The notes under the pieces are model-generated. The model did not search any database and was not told the origin of the DNA. It saw only the letters and a program-made list of their open reading frames with translations. A DNA stretch of 64,000 nucleotides from an uncultured Alphaproteobacteria bacterium (GTDB lineage Bacteria; Pseudomonadota; Alphaproteobacteria; CAAHEQ01; UBA3637), in contig CAKQBW010000001.1 in the NCBI GenBank assembly GCA_934216505.1, positions 62,001 to 126,000 on the forward strand. Reading direction: 5' to 3'. Below are positions 6,802-15,036 of the stretch, piece by piece; the stretch's first letter is position 1; each line of letters opens with the position of its first letter. The translations under genes and the position numbers were made by a program.

Positions 6802-8874
6802 CTAATCCTTTAATAGCTTTTGAACTGTATTCAATAAATCGTTCAAGACGAAAGGTTTTGAAATAAAAGTAAAGGGAAGGTTGTTATTAGAGGCGTGTCT
6901 TTCAAATTCCGTGGAATATCCTGACATCAAAATGCTCTTTAGTTTGGGATTGATATTGTGGGCCGCTTGGATTAAATGCTCCCCGTCCATGCCAGGCATA
7001 ACCATATCTGTGATTAAAAGTTTGGCAAGGGGATTTTGACGGACAGCCTCAAGGGCTTGATTGGCGTTTTGACATTCAATAACCTGAAAACCTTTTAGAG
7101 ATAGGGCTCGTTTTAAAATCGTCCGGATACTGTCTTCATCATCAGATAAAATAATTGTCCCTCCCGCATTTTGGAAAAATATGTTAGGAATAATGGGGGC
7201 CTGTTGTATTTCTGAAACTTTTGGTTTTTCAAAACGGGGCAGATAAATGGAAAAAGTTGTCCCCACATTTTGTTCGCTATCCACATAAATAAATCCCCCT
7301 ACGCTGTTGATAATTCCAAAAACAGTGGAAAGACCTAACCCTGTCCCCGATTCTTGATTCTTTTCTTTTGTGGTAAAGAAAGGATCAAAAATGTGGGGCA
7401 GAATTTCAGGGGGAATGCCTGCGCCCGTATCAGTGGTACAAATTTTGATGTAATCCCCGCTGGGTAAAATTTTGTTTCCAATAGGTTTTGCTTTTTTGGC
7501 TTCTTCTCGTGTGACTGTTATTTGAAAGGTGCCTCCCTTTGTCATAGCGTCTTTTGAATTGACGGCCAAGTTGAGTAAAATTTGAGTGAGTTGGCTCGGG
7601 TCTAAACGCAAACACCCTAAATGTTTTTTGACGTTCAATTTCAAAGTGCAAAGAGGGGCTAAACTTCTTTGTAAAAGAGGGGTTAAATCCACAAAAGCAT
7701 CATGCACAGAGATGAGTTTGCTTTGTACAGGTGTCTTTCGTGAAAAGGTTAAAAGTTGTCTCACCAAAGAGGCAGCCTTTTGGGCATTCCCTTTTATTTG
7801 CATGATATCAGAGAAAGACGAATCTCCCACGGCATGTTTTTGTAAAAGCAAATCAGAAAACCCGATAATAGCGGTCAATATGTTATTAAAATCATGTGCA
7901 ATTCCCCCTGTCAGTTGTCCAATCGCTTGCATTTTTTGGTCTTGGACAAGTTGTTGTTCCAATTTTTTGCGGGGGGTAATGTCAAATAAATAGCAACAGA
8001 TGTCTTCTTTTTGTTTATTCCATAGACTTTGGAAAGTAACCCCAATTTGATTGTTCGTCAATTCAAGGGAATTATTTGGGTGATTTTGGCAGATTTTTGT
8101 CCAAGATTTTGCCAAATCTTCTTGAGAAGTATTATCCCATAAAATAGGAAACTCTTGGTCAATTAAGTTTGAAATTTTTTGATCAAAAATTTTCGCAAAG
8201 GCTTCATTTGTAGAAGTAATCTTCTGTGTCTTTGGGTTGATAAGGATGGTAGGAACAGGGGAAGTATTGTATTCATCAGATAAATTTTTGCCAATTTTAA
8301 TTTTTTTTGTAGCTAATAAAAGGTTTTCTTTGGCGGCTTGAACAGGTAAAAATTCCCATCCGAGAGGTGTTGTGGAATGCAGAAAAGTTGTGTAATTTTT
8401 TCCAATTAAATCAATAAATTCTTTTTTTAAATCATCGCAACAGGCTGGGTTTGTATAAAGAATCTTTCCATTTTTGTCTGATAGAAAAACAGGAATTGGA
8501 AGATGACGAATCATTTCACTCAATAAATCCAACTGTGTTTCCAAATTTTGGTAAATCTGTTCGGCGGCTGTTTTATCCAAGGCGGTGATTAAAAACGCTT
8601 TTTCCAAGGCATAAAGTTGAATTTCTAAAGTTTGATTTTCAATTTCTAAAGTACAATCAAAACTCACTTTTTGTTCATAAGCGTTTTTTAATTCTTTGGT
8701 CGTCGTGTTTTCAGGTTCAATAAGAAAAGGAAAAGGGTCTTTTCCTAAACCAAAAAGCAAAGTTCCCTTAGCATTTGTATAAAGGATTTTGTTGTTCATA
8801 TCACGCAACTGACAGGCGCGGGTGTCAATTTGCAGGATTTGTTGATATAAATGTTTGTGTATTTTGTGAAACAT
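6802..8874 (-). CDS. cckA: Hybrid histidine kinase CckA
   Basis: A 690-residue hybrid kinase. PAS-like regions fill about residues 15-300. The HisKA domain has the family-specific GQLTGGIAHDFNNILTAI with phospho-His 327. The ATPase domain has N435/N439, DTGAGIPP at 482 and GTGLGLS near 510. The C-terminal receiver has phospho-Asp 623 in ITDMVMPG and Lys 673. The H-box wording and the single fused receiver match CckA, the cell-cycle kinase that controls CtrA through ChpT in Alphaproteobacteria. No membrane helix is visible at the N-terminus, whereas classical CckA has two. TATAAT lies 6 bases before the ATG, so its mRNA may have almost no leader. Confidence 0.88.
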   Translation of the reverse strand: MFHKIHKHLYQQILQIDTRACQLRDMNNKILYTNAKGTLLFGLGKDPFPFLIEPENTTTKELKNAYEQKVSFDCTLEIENQTLEIQLYALEKAFLITALDKTAAEQIYQNLETQLDLLSEMIRHLPIPVFLSDKNGKILYTNPACCDDLKKEFIDLIGKNYTTFLHSTTPLGWEFLPVQAAKENLLLATKKIKIGKNLSDEYNTSPVPTILINPKTQKITSTNEAFAKIFDQKISNLIDQEFPILWDNTSQEDLAKSWTKICQNHPNNSLELTNNQIGVTFQSLWNKQKEDICCYLFDITPRKKLEQQLVQDQKMQAIGQLTGGIAHDFNNILTAIIGFSDLLLQKHAVGDSSFSDIMQIKGNAQKAASLVRQLLTFSRKTPVQSKLISVHDAFVDLTPLLQRSLAPLCTLKLNVKKHLGCLRLDPSQLTQILLNLAVNSKDAMTKGGTFQITVTREEAKKAKPIGNKILPSGDYIKICTTDTGAGIPPEILPHIFDPFFTTKEKNQESGTGLGLSTVFGIINSVGGFIYVDSEQNVGTTFSIYLPRFEKPKVSEIQQAPIIPNIFFQNAGGTIILSDDEDSIRTILKRALSLKGFQVIECQNANQALEAVRQNPLAKLLITDMVMPGMDGEHLIQAAHNINPKLKSILMSGYSTEFERHASNNNLPFTFISKPFVLNDLLNTVQKLLKD

Positions 8875-8928
8875 AATTTCATTATATCCTTTTTTTTACA
8901 AAAATCCACTTTTTCTTTTAAAAAAAAC

Positions 8929-8957
8929 TTGCAAAACAAAAATTTGTTGTTTATACT
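8929..8957 (+). promoter_or_regulatory. Promoter for glgA
   Basis: TTGCAA (8929) and TATACT (8952) with a 17-bp spacer, followed by an AAAAGGAGGAG ribosome site before the ATG at 8978. Confidence 0.65.
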
Positions 8958-8977
8958 GAAATTAAAAGGAGGAGAAA

Positions 8978-10462
8978 ATGGTTTCCAATACTGTTTTTTT
9001 TATTGCAGCAGAAATGACACCTTTTATTAAAACGGGGGGATTGGGAGATGTCGTTGGGGCTCTTCCGAAATCTTTGGTTGAAAAGGGTGTAGATGTGAAG
9101 GTTATTATTCCCCTTTATTCCAAAATAGATTATCAAAAATATGGCTTGCGCAAGGTGATGCAGGGAAATTGTGTCAATATGGGAGATTGTCAAGAGTTTT
9201 TCTGTGTCCATCATTCAAACTACATTCCCAAAGTGGATACTTACTTTATTGAATTTAATAAGTATTTTGACCGAAATGGCGTCTATGATGATGCGATAAA
9301 TCATATTGCTTATGGAGATAACGCCTATCGTTATGCGTTTTTTTGTCGGGCGGCCTTACAGACAATTAAAGATTTGAAGATTCAACCTAAGATTTTGCAT
9401 TTACATGACTGGCAAACGGGGTTGATTCCTTATTATATCAAGTTTGAACATGACCCTTTTTATGCTCAAACAAAGACACTTTTGACAATTCATAATCTGC
9501 CGTATCAAGGACGCTTTGGAGCTGATGTGCTTTCTTATGCGAAAATTGGGTGGGATGTTTTTCATTCAGGGGCTTTTGAAGATTATGGCTGTATTAACTT
9601 TTTAAAAGGGGGAATTCGTTTTGCTGATAAATTGAATACGGTTTCCCCGAACTATGCCCGTGAGATTTTAACGCCAGAATTGGGGGCGGGGTTAGATTGG
9701 TTGTTACGTGAGCGTCAAGCCGATTTGAGTGGTATTTTGAATGGGATTGATACGCAATTATGGAACCCCAAAAAGGATTTAATTATTTTGGAAAAGTATT
9801 CAGTGCGTAATTTTTCGCAAGGAAAGAGTGAAAACAAAAAATATTTGGTTCAAAAAATGGGGTTGGAAAGCGTGAAAAAACCTGTGATTTCTATGTGTGT
9901 TCGGTTATCAGAACAAAAGGGAATTAAGATGCTTTCAGAATGTATTGAACCTGTTTTGAATACTATGGAAACGCAATTTGTGATTATGGGCCAAGGGGAA
10001 AAATGGGCCAGTGATTACTTTTCTTCTTTGCCCCAAAAATACCCCGGTAAAATTGCCGTTGATATTGGTTTTGATCCAGAAAAAGAACATATGATTTCAG
10101 CGGGGGCAGATTTTTCATTGATGCCCTCTGTTTATGAACCCTGTGGTTTGACCCAAATGGTAAGTCAAACATATGGGGCTTTACCGATTGTTCGTTCTAC
10201 AGGGGGGTTAGAAGATACTGTTTTGAATTATAATGAATACTACGGGGTGGGAACAGGATTTAAATTTAATGATGTTTCCTCGCAGGCACTTTATAATACA
10301 ATCGGGTGGGCTAATGCGACATATTATGATCGTCCTGAACATATAGAGCGTATGCGTGAAATGGCAATGCAAAAAAACTATTCTTGGACAAAATCCAGTG
10401 AAGATTATAAAAGACTTTATCAACAAATATCAGGAGAATTAGTATGCAAAAAATCAATGTAG
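8978..10462 (+). CDS. glgA: Glycogen synthase (ADP-glucose type)
   Basis: A 494-residue GT5 glycosyltransferase. The N-terminal KTGGLGDVVGALP loop binds ADP-glucose, HLHDWQTGLIPYY is the conserved His-containing acceptor region, and PSVYEPCGLTQM with its retaining-GT Glu lies in the C-terminal Rossmann half. It extends alpha-1,4-glucan chains. A perfect AAAAGGAGGAG precedes the ATG. No other glg gene is adjacent, so storage polysaccharide genes must be elsewhere. The 3' end overlaps the start of ddh by 19 bases in another frame. Confidence 0.95.
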   Translation: MVSNTVFFIAAEMTPFIKTGGLGDVVGALPKSLVEKGVDVKVIIPLYSKIDYQKYGLRKVMQGNCVNMGDCQEFFCVHHSNYIPKVDTYFIEFNKYFDRNGVYDDAINHIAYGDNAYRYAFFCRAALQTIKDLKIQPKILHLHDWQTGLIPYYIKFEHDPFYAQTKTLLTIHNLPYQGRFGADVLSYAKIGWDVFHSGAFEDYGCINFLKGGIRFADKLNTVSPNYAREILTPELGAGLDWLLRERQADLSGILNGIDTQLWNPKKDLIILEKYSVRNFSQGKSENKKYLVQKMGLESVKKPVISMCVRLSEQKGIKMLSECIEPVLNTMETQFVIMGQGEKWASDYFSSLPQKYPGKIAVDIGFDPEKEHMISAGADFSLMPSVYEPCGLTQMVSQTYGALPIVRSTGGLEDTVLNYNEYYGVGTGFKFNDVSSQALYNTIGWANATYYDRPEHIERMREMAMQKNYSWTKSSEDYKRLYQQISGELVCKKSM

Positions 10463-11355
10463 CAATTATTGGTTGGGGAAATGTGGGTCGTGGTTGTAAA
10501 CGGGCTATCAGTGAATGTAAGGATATGCGATTGGTGGGGGTAGTGCGCCGCCCTGCTTCTTTATATAAAAATAGAGAAGAATTGCAAGATACGATTGTGG
10601 TTTCGGATGTGTCAGAATTGAAAAATAAACCCGATGTGTTGTTGCTTTGTATCCCTTCCCGTGAAGTTCCCGCTAAAGTGAAAGTGTATCAAGATATGGG
10701 GTATTGTACGGTGGATAGTTATGATGAGCATGAAAATATCCCTGTGTTTCGTCGTGAAGCGGATATTTCCGCAAAGGCTACAAATACTGTTTCTATAATT
10801 TCGGCTGGTTGGGATCCAGGAACCGATTCTATGGTACGGGCTTTGATGAAAATTGTTTCTATTACAGGCCGTACAACGACCACCTTTGGGGGTGAAAAAG
10901 GCGGACGTAGTATGGGACATACGGCGGCTGTGAAGGCTATAGAAGGTGTTGTTGATGCGGTTGCTTTGACTTTGTCCAATGGACGGGGAAATCAAAAAAG
11001 ACGCGTTTATGTTCAGGTAGATAAAAAGGAAAATGAGACTCGGGTTGAAAAAATGATAAAAACGGATCCGTATTTTATCAATGATCCAACGGAGGTTTTG
11101 TTTGTCAAGGACATCAATAAATATAATACTTTACATCACGAAGGGGAAGTGGAACGCACGGCCCAAGAAGTCAATCAAAAGTATATTGTAGAAGGGGTAA
11201 ATCCTGAATTTACCGCAAATGTGATGGTGGCTTCAGCACGGGCGGTTATCAATGCCAAAAATAAAGAAGCCTATGGGGCTTATACTTTGTTGGAATTACC
11301 TTTAATCAGTTTCTTGCCTGGGGCAACGACAGAAGAAAAATTGGAAGGTTATTAG
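10444..11355 (+). CDS. ddh: meso-Diaminopimelate D-dehydrogenase
   Basis: A 303-residue NADP-dependent oxidoreductase. The N-terminal Rossmann motif is VAIIGWGNVGRG, then VVRRPASL, then the substrate-binding SAGWDPGTDSMVRAL and GGEKGGRSMGHTAAVKAI typical of Ddh. The enzyme makes meso-DAP in one step from tetrahydrodipicolinate and ammonia, bypassing the acylated or aminotransferase routes, for peptidoglycan and lysine. CAGGAGAA lies inside the end of glgA, which it overlaps. The two genes are cotranscribed but have no obvious metabolic link. Confidence 0.9.
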   Translation: MQKINVAIIGWGNVGRGCKRAISECKDMRLVGVVRRPASLYKNREELQDTIVVSDVSELKNKPDVLLLCIPSREVPAKVKVYQDMGYCTVDSYDEHENIPVFRREADISAKATNTVSIISAGWDPGTDSMVRALMKIVSITGRTTTTFGGEKGGRSMGHTAAVKAIEGVVDAVALTLSNGRGNQKRRVYVQVDKKENETRVEKMIKTDPYFINDPTEVLFVKDINKYNTLHHEGEVERTAQEVNQKYIVEGVNPEFTANVMVASARAVINAKNKEAYGAYTLLELPLISFLPGATTEEKLEGY

Positions 11356-11396
11356 TCTTTTAAACCTTTATTGATTTCGTCCAGAAAGGAATGCTT

Positions 11397-12755
11397 ATGA
11401 AGAGTTTTTTTGTTTGTATTTTGATGACTACCTGTTTATCAAGAATGGTTTTGGCGGATAATTTGAATCAAGTGTTGGCTTATTCATATAAGAATAACTT
11501 GACTTTGTCGGCCGAAAGAACGGGGCAGAAAATCACAGATGAGGAAGTGTCCAAAGCCAAATCGGGGTATCGTCCTCAGATCTATGCGGAAGGTTTTGTG
11601 GGGCGCAGTCATGATAAATTAGAGTACCAAAATTCAGCTATTCAAGCGGGAACAAAGTATAACCAAAATCCAACTTCAGTTCAAATAAATTTAACTCAAC
11701 CTTTGTTTTCGGGACTTTCTACATATCATTCTGTTCGGGCGGCCAAAGATAAAGTGCGGGCGGGACGCCATAGTTTGATAAGTGCTGAACAAAGCGTTTT
11801 GTTGGATACTGTTTCTGTGTATATGAATGTGATTCGGGATAAGGCAGTTTTGGAACTTCAAGAAAACCAAGAAAAAGTATTGAAAAGGCATTTGGATTCT
11901 TATCGTAAGCGTTTTAAAGCAGGGGAATTAACCCGTACAGATGTGGCACAATCTGAAGCTAGGGCATCGGGGGCAACAGCAAAACGCATCGGGGCTGAAG
12001 GGGATTTAAAAAGGTCTGAGGCGTTGTTTTATAGTGTTGTTGGGGCCGAGCCGAAATCTTTGGAAGATGTGAAGGAAGTGGCTTTAAATTTACCCAAGAC
12101 GATTGACGAGGCGATGGATTTAGCCATGAATCATAATCCTCAAATTTTGGCCGCCCGTTATGCGCAACAATCGGCTAAATATACGGTAAAAGCACAGAAA
12201 GGGGCCTTATCTCCTTCGGTCAATTTGGGGGCGTCAGCGGGACGTATGGAAGAAAGTACTTCGGTGGATAGGAATGATTATTGGAAGGTATCGGCTAATT
12301 TAACTATTCCTCTTTATCAATCAGGTACGGAATATGCCAATGTGCGTCAAGCGAAATTGACAGAAAACAAATATCGTATTTTATGGAATAAAACGATTCA
12401 AGATGTCCATGCAGAGGTCATCAGTACTTGGGAAAATTATATGGCGAGCAAAGCCCAAGTTGATTCTATTAAGGCGCAAATTAAGGCTTCAAAATTGGCT
12501 TTGGACGGTGTAATTCGGGAGGCTAGAGTTGGTTCTCGTACAGTTTTAGATGTATTAGATGCTGAGCAGGAACATTTGGATAATCAGGTGGCTTTGGTGC
12601 GGGTACATCATAATGAAATTGTATCGGCGTTTTCTTTGATGAGTACGATTGGACGGATGAATCCCGAAAGTTTGGGGTTAGATGTTCCTGCTTATGATCC
12701 TCAGGAATACTATGAGATGGTCAAAAATAAGTGGGTTGGTTTTGGAATAGAATAG
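11397..12755 (+). CDS. tolC: TolC-family outer membrane efflux protein
   Basis: A 452-residue protein with a signal peptide (KSFFVCILMTTCLSRMVLA) and two tandem OEP repeats of long coiled-coil helices, for example LDTVSVYMNVIRDKAVLELQ in the first half and the later DVLDAEQEHLDNQVALVRVH. It forms the outer-membrane channel of type I secretion or RND efflux systems. The second in-frame ATG (11397) is chosen because AGAAAGGA lies 6 bases upstream of it but directly touches the first ATG. It is followed by the PopZ-like gene. Confidence 0.93.
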   Translation: MKSFFVCILMTTCLSRMVLADNLNQVLAYSYKNNLTLSAERTGQKITDEEVSKAKSGYRPQIYAEGFVGRSHDKLEYQNSAIQAGTKYNQNPTSVQINLTQPLFSGLSTYHSVRAAKDKVRAGRHSLISAEQSVLLDTVSVYMNVIRDKAVLELQENQEKVLKRHLDSYRKRFKAGELTRTDVAQSEARASGATAKRIGAEGDLKRSEALFYSVVGAEPKSLEDVKEVALNLPKTIDEAMDLAMNHNPQILAARYAQQSAKYTVKAQKGALSPSVNLGASAGRMEESTSVDRNDYWKVSANLTIPLYQSGTEYANVRQAKLTENKYRILWNKTIQDVHAEVISTWENYMASKAQVDSIKAQIKASKLALDGVIREARVGSRTVLDVLDAEQEHLDNQVALVRVHHNEIVSAFSLMSTIGRMNPESLGLDVPAYDPQEYYEMVKNKWVGFGIE

Positions 12756-12761
12756 GGGAAA

Positions 12762-13022
12762 ATGATGAATGAGCAGGAAATGACTACAGAAGAAATCCTT
12801 TCATCAATTCGTCAGATGCTGTCTGATGAAGTACGGCAAGGAGAACCCACAGAATCTGTTCCTGTTATATCAGAAATAACGGATGTGTTTGTTTTGACTC
12901 AAGAAATGCGCTGTCCGCCTGAAGATATTTTAAAGGAAAAGATGCAACGTGTGCTGGAAAAAATGTCTCAGCAAAAGCCTGAAAGTTCGTCTCAAATACT
13001 CAATTCAAATTGGAAAGTTTAA
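12762..13022 (+). CDS. Short DUF2497/PopZ-like protein
   Basis: An 86-residue acidic protein whose N-terminus (TTEEILSSIRQMLSDE) matches the conserved start of the DUF2497/PopZ family. DVFVLTQEM in the middle matches the family's second short motif. PopZ organises the cell pole in Alphaproteobacteria, and the family's usual place is right after tolC, as here. The conserved C-terminal helices used for self-assembly are replaced by a short DILKEKMQRVLEKMSQQ helix. The protein is therefore about half the usual length and may not form a polar matrix. The stop abuts the stop of convergent comF. Confidence 0.72.
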   Translation: MMNEQEMTTEEILSSIRQMLSDEVRQGEPTESVPVISEITDVFVLTQEMRCPPEDILKEKMQRVLEKMSQQKPESSSQILNSNWKV

Positions 13023-13748
13023 TTATTTTCCCGCCCGACAGAGGGTCAGACAATAAACTTTTTGGACTTTGGCTTTTTTCAATACTTTCGCACATTCGTT
13101 TAAAGTGGCCCCTGTGGTATAAACATCATCAATTAGAAGAATTTTCTTTCCTTGGATTTTTTCGGGCGTTGCCACATAAAAAGCCCCGCGCATATTTTCT
13201 TGACGTTTTTGTTTGTTCAGGTGGCCTTGTGAAGGTGTATTTCTCTTTCGTTTTAGAACCAAAGGCTGATATTCTTTTTTAAAATGTTGAGCCAATTTTT
13301 GTGCCAAGAGAGCAGATTGATTATACTTTCTTTTAAATAATCGCCTCGCATGCAAGGGAACAGGTATCAGAACATCGCATTCTTCAATTAAAGGTTTTCC
13401 TTTCAGAATCAACCACTTCACAAACAAAGGGGCTAATTCTTGATGGTCGGCGTGTTTAAAAGGTAAAATGAGGGATTTAATGGTGGTATTATATTGAAAA
13501 ACGGAAAGGCATTTGTCAAATTTGGGAGGCTTTCTTAAGCATTCCCCGCACATTTCTCCAGATAAAATTTCTCTGCCACACAGGGAACAAATATGGTTAT
13601 TGATAAACTTTAACCCAGAAAAGCACGGACCACACAATAAAAACTCGTCCTGTAATCTCGCATGACAAATAGGACAATGGGGCGGTAGCAGGAAATTTAA
13701 AATTTGTTTAACTAAAGACACCTTGACATCCTTTGGGATAAAAACCAC
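13023..13748 (-). CDS. comF: ComF-family phosphoribosyltransferase-like protein
   Basis: A 241-residue protein with an N-terminal zinc-finger region (CPICHARL, CGPC, CSLCGREI, CGEC), then a PRTase fold with the PRPP-binding loop ILLIDDVYTTGATL near residue 200 and VLIPVPLHARR earlier. ComF proteins take part in uptake or recombination of transforming DNA in competent bacteria, while most others have an untested role. The GTG at 13748 is the longest start. A GTG nine codons later (13721) has a better ribosome site (AAAGGA, 7 bases), so the true N-terminus is uncertain. Confidence 0.88.
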   Translation of the reverse strand: MVFIPKDVKVSLVKQILNFLLPPHCPICHARLQDEFLLCGPCFSGLKFINNHICSLCGREILSGEMCGECLRKPPKFDKCLSVFQYNTTIKSLILPFKHADHQELAPLFVKWLILKGKPLIEECDVLIPVPLHARRLFKRKYNQSALLAQKLAQHFKKEYQPLVLKRKRNTPSQGHLNKQKRQENMRGAFYVATPEKIQGKKILLIDDVYTTGATLNECAKVLKKAKVQKVYCLTLCRAGK

Positions 13749-13781
13749 TTACTCTATAAGTATATTTAAAAGGAAGTAAAA

Positions 13782-14240
13782 ATGCAAAGAGAATCTTTTT
13801 GGATTAAATCTGGTCATTTCTTTTTCTTGTTTTTCGTAATGAATCTGATTGGGTTAGTGGCATATTCGTATATGACCCCAGAAACATTAGTGTGGTATAG
13901 CCACTTACCTAAACCGTCTTTAACCCCACCAAATGCCTACTTTGGAATTGCTTGGACAATTTTATTTTTTCTGATTTCTCTATCGGGGGCTTGGTTGTGG
14001 GATAAAGCCTCGTTTTTTTGGTTTAAAGGGCAGGTTGTGTTTATCTTTTTATGGAGTTTTTGTTTTTTCTTTTTGCATTTACCTCAGGTAGCTTTTTATG
14101 TTTTGCTTTTGCTTATTATTTGTGAGATAGAAACAATTTTGACTTTTTATCCCAAATCAAAAGGTGGAAGTCTTTTACTGATTCCTTTATTGGTGTGGTC
14201 CTTATTTGCGTTGTATTTGAATGGGGTTATAATACTTTGA
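13782..14240 (+). CDS. tspO: TspO/MBR family membrane protein
   Basis: A 152-residue protein with five hydrophobic helices and the family signature WYSHLPKPSLTPPNAYFGIAW around residues 38-58, where the W-Y and K-P-x-x-x-P-P pattern forms the porphyrin/cholesterol-binding loop. TspO proteins bind tetrapyrroles and act in stress or oxygen responses. AAAAGGAAG precedes the ATG. It is divergent from comF with about 33 bases between the starts. Confidence 0.9.
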   Translation: MQRESFWIKSGHFFFLFFVMNLIGLVAYSYMTPETLVWYSHLPKPSLTPPNAYFGIAWTILFFLISLSGAWLWDKASFFWFKGQVVFIFLWSFCFFFLHLPQVAFYVLLLLIICEIETILTFYPKSKGGSLLLIPLLVWSLFALYLNGVIIL

Positions 14241-14246
14241 AATAAA

Positions 14247-14275
14247 TTGACAAAATTTCTAAAATGTGATAGAAT
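14247..14275 (+). promoter_or_regulatory. Strong sigma70-type promoter for the 59-residue gene
   Basis: A perfect TTGACA (14247) and TAGAAT (14270) with a 17-bp spacer. Confidence 0.8.
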
Positions 14276-14303
14276 ACACCTATGCTAAAAAAAGGAGTGT
14301 TTT

Positions 14304-14483
14304 ATGAATTGTAAAGAAACAGGTGATAAAGTAAGTGTAGCCGCAGGAGTGTTGTGTTGGCTATGTGTTTTGGGAACGCTGGCTTGTGCTTGTGCACGTG
14401 GCTATCAAGAGGTAAAGAAACATTTAGCGAAAAATAAGGCCCCTGCTGTTCAAATGATGAATGTGGGTCAAAAGATTCGTTAA
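14304..14483 (+). CDS. 59-residue Cys-rich membrane peptide, unknown
   Basis: The reading frame from the ATG at 14304 encodes 59 residues: a short polar start (MNCKETGDK), one hydrophobic segment with four cysteines (VSVAAGVLCWLCVLGTLACA), and a basic tail. AAAGGAG is 7 bases upstream and a near-consensus promoter lies before it. These signals make it a likely real gene despite its size. I recognise no family. A 10-codon ORF (ATG at 14281) starts just after the -10 box and ends inside this gene, and it could act as an upstream ORF. Confidence 0.65.
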   Translation: MNCKETGDKVSVAAGVLCWLCVLGTLACACARGYQEVKKHLAKNKAPAVQMMNVGQKIR

Positions 14484-14491
14484 AAAAATTC

Positions 14492-14520
14492 TTGTGTTTT
14501 CAATTAAATTATGTTAGTAT
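14492..14520 (+). promoter_or_regulatory. Promoter for tRNA-Glu
   Basis: TTGTGT (14492) and TAGTAT (14515), 17-bp spacer, 16 bases before the mature tRNA 5' end. Confidence 0.5.
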
Positions 14521-14536
14521 GATGGGGTCTAAAAAG

Positions 14537-14611
14537 GACCCTATCATCTAATGGTTAGGATACAGCCCTCTCAAGGCTGGTATACGGGTTCAAATCCCGT
14601 TAGGGTCGCCA
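14537..14611 (+). tRNA. tRNA-Glu (CTC)
   Basis: A 75-nt cloverleaf. The acceptor arms GACCCTA and TAGGGTC pair perfectly. The D arm contains TGGTTAGGA. The anticodon loop CTCTCAA gives anticodon CTC. The T arm contains GGTTCAAAT. The discriminator G and the CCA end are encoded. CTC reads GAG only, so a TTC tRNA-Glu must exist elsewhere. Confidence 0.95.
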
Positions 14612-14615
14612 ATAC

Positions 14616-14638
14616 CCCCTGATTGAAGGGGATTTTTA
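14616..14638 (+). terminator. Rho-independent terminator after tRNA-Glu
   Basis: A short hairpin CCCCT/AGGGG with a 6-base loop followed by a T-rich run. Confidence 0.5.
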
Positions 14639-14899
14639 TAAAGGATATTTTTTGTTATTCTTACTTTTTTAAGTTCCTTTGTCCTTCTTATGCAAGCGAG
14701 GATTTGTTGGGGATGGTATCGTTCCCGAACAGGTGGAAATTTCGTCAAAGAGGGCTCTACCCTAACAGATGCCCGAACAGGTCGGGCATGACAATTCCCT
14801 GTTTTGGCCTGTATTTACGGGCTGTGTGGGGTAAAAAGAGAGAAGCCTTAAAATCCACCTTTCAAACAAGCGATAAAGCCCGTCAATAAAGGGAAGTAA

Positions 14900-14928
14900 G
14901 GTATAACAAAAACGATCGTTTTTGTCAA
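14900..14928 (-). promoter_or_regulatory. Leftward promoter with palindromic operator
   Basis: On the minus strand TTGACA (14928-14923) and TATACC (14905-14900) are 17 bp apart. The spacer is filled by a 20-bp perfect palindrome (14906-14925) with core CGATCG and arms ACAAAAA/TTTTTGT. TGT before TATACC also makes an extended -10. A protein bound to the palindrome would block or reshape RNA polymerase binding. Confidence 0.6.
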
Positions 14929-15036
14929 TATGCTTTTTAGCGTCTTTTTGAATTTTGATAATTTTAAAATAACTTATTGATTTTAAATAAGAATTTAATC
15001 GTTTGGTCATTTTCTCTCTTTCCACATTTTCCCCTA

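Noticed and set aside
14762..15025. A leftward 87-codon frame, and its counterpart at 63202-63384, sharing a peptide around KNDxFCYTLLPFIDGLYRLF
   Set aside because: The shared peptide lies in the repeated DNA of the two cassettes, including the palindrome and promoter. Changes between copies are mostly non-synonymous and the two ends differ, so the frame is more likely a by-product of the repeat.
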